Part shown: positions 62,801 through 64,000 of the stretch, one piece after another | Layout of the letters: each line of letters begins with the position of its first letter | Numbering within the stretch: position 1 is the stretch's first letter | Source: Trichoplax adhaerens | Taxonomy: Eukaryota > Placozoa > Uniplacotomia > Trichoplacea > Trichoplacidae | Direction: 5' to 3' | Assembly: GCF_000150275.1 (NCBI RefSeq) | Contig: NW_002060943.1 | Location: 1,028,731-1,092,730, forward strand | DNA: 64,000 nucleotides | Program-made: the position numbers and the translations under genes | The notes under the pieces: generated by a model | What the model was told of the DNA's origin: nothing | Database searches by the model: none | Seen by the model: only the letters and a program-made list of their open reading frames with translations

Positions 62801-64000
62801 TTACCAGATGTTAAAAGCTCATGATTTAGCTTAATCTCACATTCCTGGCTGTATTAACTTTTAGCTCCTCCGTCATCACCAACGAATGTCACCATTGCAA
62901 TGGTTGCTTTTACTTCCTTAACTTTAACGTGGTCGGTAGGACATAATGGTGGATATACACAATTGATCCAGTTGTGGTATAAAAAGGTCGAATGGTTAGA
63001 TAGCAATTGGTTATTGGTTGCCCAATTGAATAGCAGTGTCAATACGTATACATATGATCAATTAACACCTAGCCTGAGGTATCAATTTCGTCTAAGGGGA
63101 CAAAATCGATTAGGTACAAGTCCATGGAGTTCATTAGTATGGACGAAAATGCAGGGATATCTCAATAATACTGGTATGTAAGCGTTAATGGTATCTCCTA
63201 ATAAATTCAATCTAGGACTAGCTTTCAACAGTCGATAGTACTTGATATTAATACTACTAATAATATTCAATTTGATAAAAATGATCTGATACTTAAGTAA
63301 GTATAATTTATAGATGAATATTTTCCCATTTTCATTGTACTCGTATCTATCTTCAGCCATACCCATTCGATTATTTCTATATTTAAACAGAAACGCATAC
63401 AGACCATTCTACTTGCAACTAAACATATTTTTAATTCCTTTTAGATGAGCCCAATCCACCTACAGGAGTCCACGCAGTAAATGGTGCTAACTATATTAGA
63501 GTTATTTGGCAACCAGCTACTTCTCAATCAGTAACTCTATCCCATTACGCTATCCAGATGAGAAGCAATGGGACACTGGAGTGGTATACTGTCAATATTA
63601 CTTCTCACAGCACGGAAACGCAGACTCAATTAACCAATTTAGCGGCCTTTAAAGTTTATACTATCCGAGTTGTAGCTTATGGACAAAACACTGTCCCTAG
63701 TCGACCAAGTGCTAATACCCAGATCTTATATGTTCCAGGTAAATTGATTTATTATAGACATCCAGGTTTTGCGACCAGGAATACAAAATTTATTTCAACT
63801 ACATTTCCATAGCTTGAATAAAGTATTATCATTATTTTTTATCAGTCTTTAATTAATCAGTACTTCATTTAAACAATCTACACTAACTAGATCAAAGCCA
63901 AGTTCCATCATCGGAAAATCACAGTAGAAATCTGGTTCTTGCTTTTCTAGTCGTTGGCTTAACTTTAATTGTTTTGGCCATCATATTCTTTATACATCGA
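50874..64000 (+). CDS. Ig-superfamily receptor: signal peptide, 5 Ig, 2 FN3, membrane helix (3' end outside window)
   Basis: Nine exons join in frame: 50874-50931, 58857-59252, 59939-60202, 60475-60750, 61158-61430, 61570-61842, 62865-63173, 63445-63738 and 63891-64000 (continues). Exon 1 is a signal peptide (YSLCISILVFVTLA) with an in-frame TAA at 50850. Exons 2-6 each hold one Ig domain with the Cys...Trp...Cys core: CHP/SWR/WEC, CFI/AWW/YVC, CPI/IWT/FSC, CQV/KWS/FSC, CTV/NWK/YTC. Exons 7 and 8 are FN3 domains (LTLTWSV with GTSPWS; IRVIWQP with YTIRVVAYG). Exon 9 begins a membrane helix (core LVLAFLVVGLTLIVLAIIFF, residues about 728-749). Every intron is phase 1. The order resembles Robo (5 Ig + 3 FN3) and CDO/BOC but has only two FN3; I cannot assign an orthologue. 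Likely a cell-surface adhesion or guidance receptor. The link of exon 1 across 7.9 kb rests on phase and signal-peptide logic. Confidence 0.88.
51603..51614. repeat. Homopolymer run of 12 G
   Basis: An uninterrupted G12 tract in very AT-rich surroundings, directly before the 87-bp tandem repeat. A shorter G run lies near 5712-5718. Its true length may be uncertain because homopolymers are error-prone. Confidence 0.9.
51628..51805. repeat. Two-copy tandem duplication, 87 bp, near-identical
   Basis: GAAGGTTTAAAATGAGTATC starts at 51628 and 51715; the following TAATGGACTTTCTCTACCTC block is identical in both, and the end (AGAATGGAATAAA) is nearly so. High identity suggests a recent event. More diverged relatives (CCTATTTTAATCCATTC-like blocks) are scattered up to about 52.6 kb. 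Confidence 0.9.
54645..55200. repeat. Four-unit tandem repeat with regular 139-140 bp spacing
   Basis: GCCAT after a GAAAGA(T/G) block occurs at 54657, 54796, 54935 and 55075, so the period is 139, 139 and 140 bp. Units share TCAGAAATGRACATT, ACTTTTTATTGCTTAAAGCC, CATTTTGC and a TAGTGCATAGAGTATTC-like end. Regular spacing with high divergence is notable. Confidence 0.92.
56000..56915. repeat. Six-unit tandem repeat, 127-167 bp
   Basis: CTTTAGCTAAAAGCTATTTA or variants appear at 56041, 56195, 56322, 56482, 56649 and 56809. Units share ATCYYATCTCATCTTATAGTT, ATTATTGATAGATCAAT, a TAAACTATAGAGAAAA-like block and ATCGAGACAGAATTACTTT. Spacing varies through internal deletions. Confidence 0.9.
58098..58700. 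repeat. Tandem repeat of about 115-120 bp, five or six degenerate units
   Basis: GATCTAGRACAGACAAA or variants start units at 58098, 58221, 58412 and 58531, with partial units near 58330 and 58625. Shared blocks: ATTACAGGA, CATACCTGGGTAGAATTGAA, TTTCTACCTTGA and an ACAAGGAAATAGC-like end. It ends about 150 bp before the first Ig exon. Confidence 0.85.
62095..62640. repeat. Four-unit tandem repeat inside an Ig/FN3 receptor intron
   Basis: In the intron 61843-62864, units starting at an ATGTTCTTA-like block lie at 62112, 62234, 62371 and 62514 (spacing 122, 137, 143). Shared blocks are ATACAGTATAA, TACTATGAAGTT, TGGCTAC(T/A)TTAGAATT, TGCTTATGA and ATCTCGCAATGATC. This is the longest intron between domain exons. 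Confidence 0.88.

Overview
The window reads as nuclear DNA of an animal. It is AT-rich, its genes are split by many short GT-AG introns (the shortest assigned with confidence are 67-70 bp), and the proteins are conserved animal ones: GPN1, RBM42, lathosterol oxidase, an Ig/FN3 receptor and a giant Cys-rich receptor. Compact, intron-rich genes mixed with simple-sequence intergenic DNA suggest an early-branching animal, and a placozoan (Trichoplax/Hoilungia type) is my best guess. That lineage call is inference; no marker in the window proves it.

Layout. 211-3840 (-): a complete 15-exon GPN1, the RNA polymerase II assembly GTPase. 3841-5605: head-to-head spacer with a decayed copy of GPN1 exon 1 and a 39-bp hairpin-forming satellite. 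5606-7384 (+): a four-exon, short RBM42. 7385-10286: no gene seen. 10287-11126 (-): a single-exon sterol C5-desaturase. 11127-17266: no gene seen; dense TACTGTA/TACAGTA palindromes and two tandem duplications. 17267-42538 (+): a seven-exon gene for a receptor of about 7,900 residues, most of it in one exon of 22.8 kb. 42539-50873: no gene seen, but three tandem-repeat families. 50874-64000 (+): an Ig-superfamily receptor (signal peptide, five Ig, two FN3, membrane helix) that runs off the right edge and has a 7.9-kb first intron full of further tandem arrays.

The standout is the giant receptor. It has a signal peptide, a Cys-rich ectodomain of roughly 5,200 residues built of GCC2/GCC3-like repeats, a juxtamembrane cupredoxin-like region and one membrane helix. 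Its cytoplasmic part of about 2,300 residues holds coiled coils, a run of DPxTG-type repeats, a long charged coiled coil and a globular C-terminal module with an HALAH motif that resembles a metallopeptidase site lacking its glutamate. Two reading-frame breaks (near 36.2 and 36.95 kb) cancel each other and need checking. I do not recognise a named family for the full architecture.

The second theme is the non-coding DNA. Nearly every long gene-free stretch or large intron carries its own tandem array (35-317 bp units, 2-14 copies), and the families look unrelated to each other. Apart from the GPN1/RBM42 head-to-head pair, the genes show no evident functional link.
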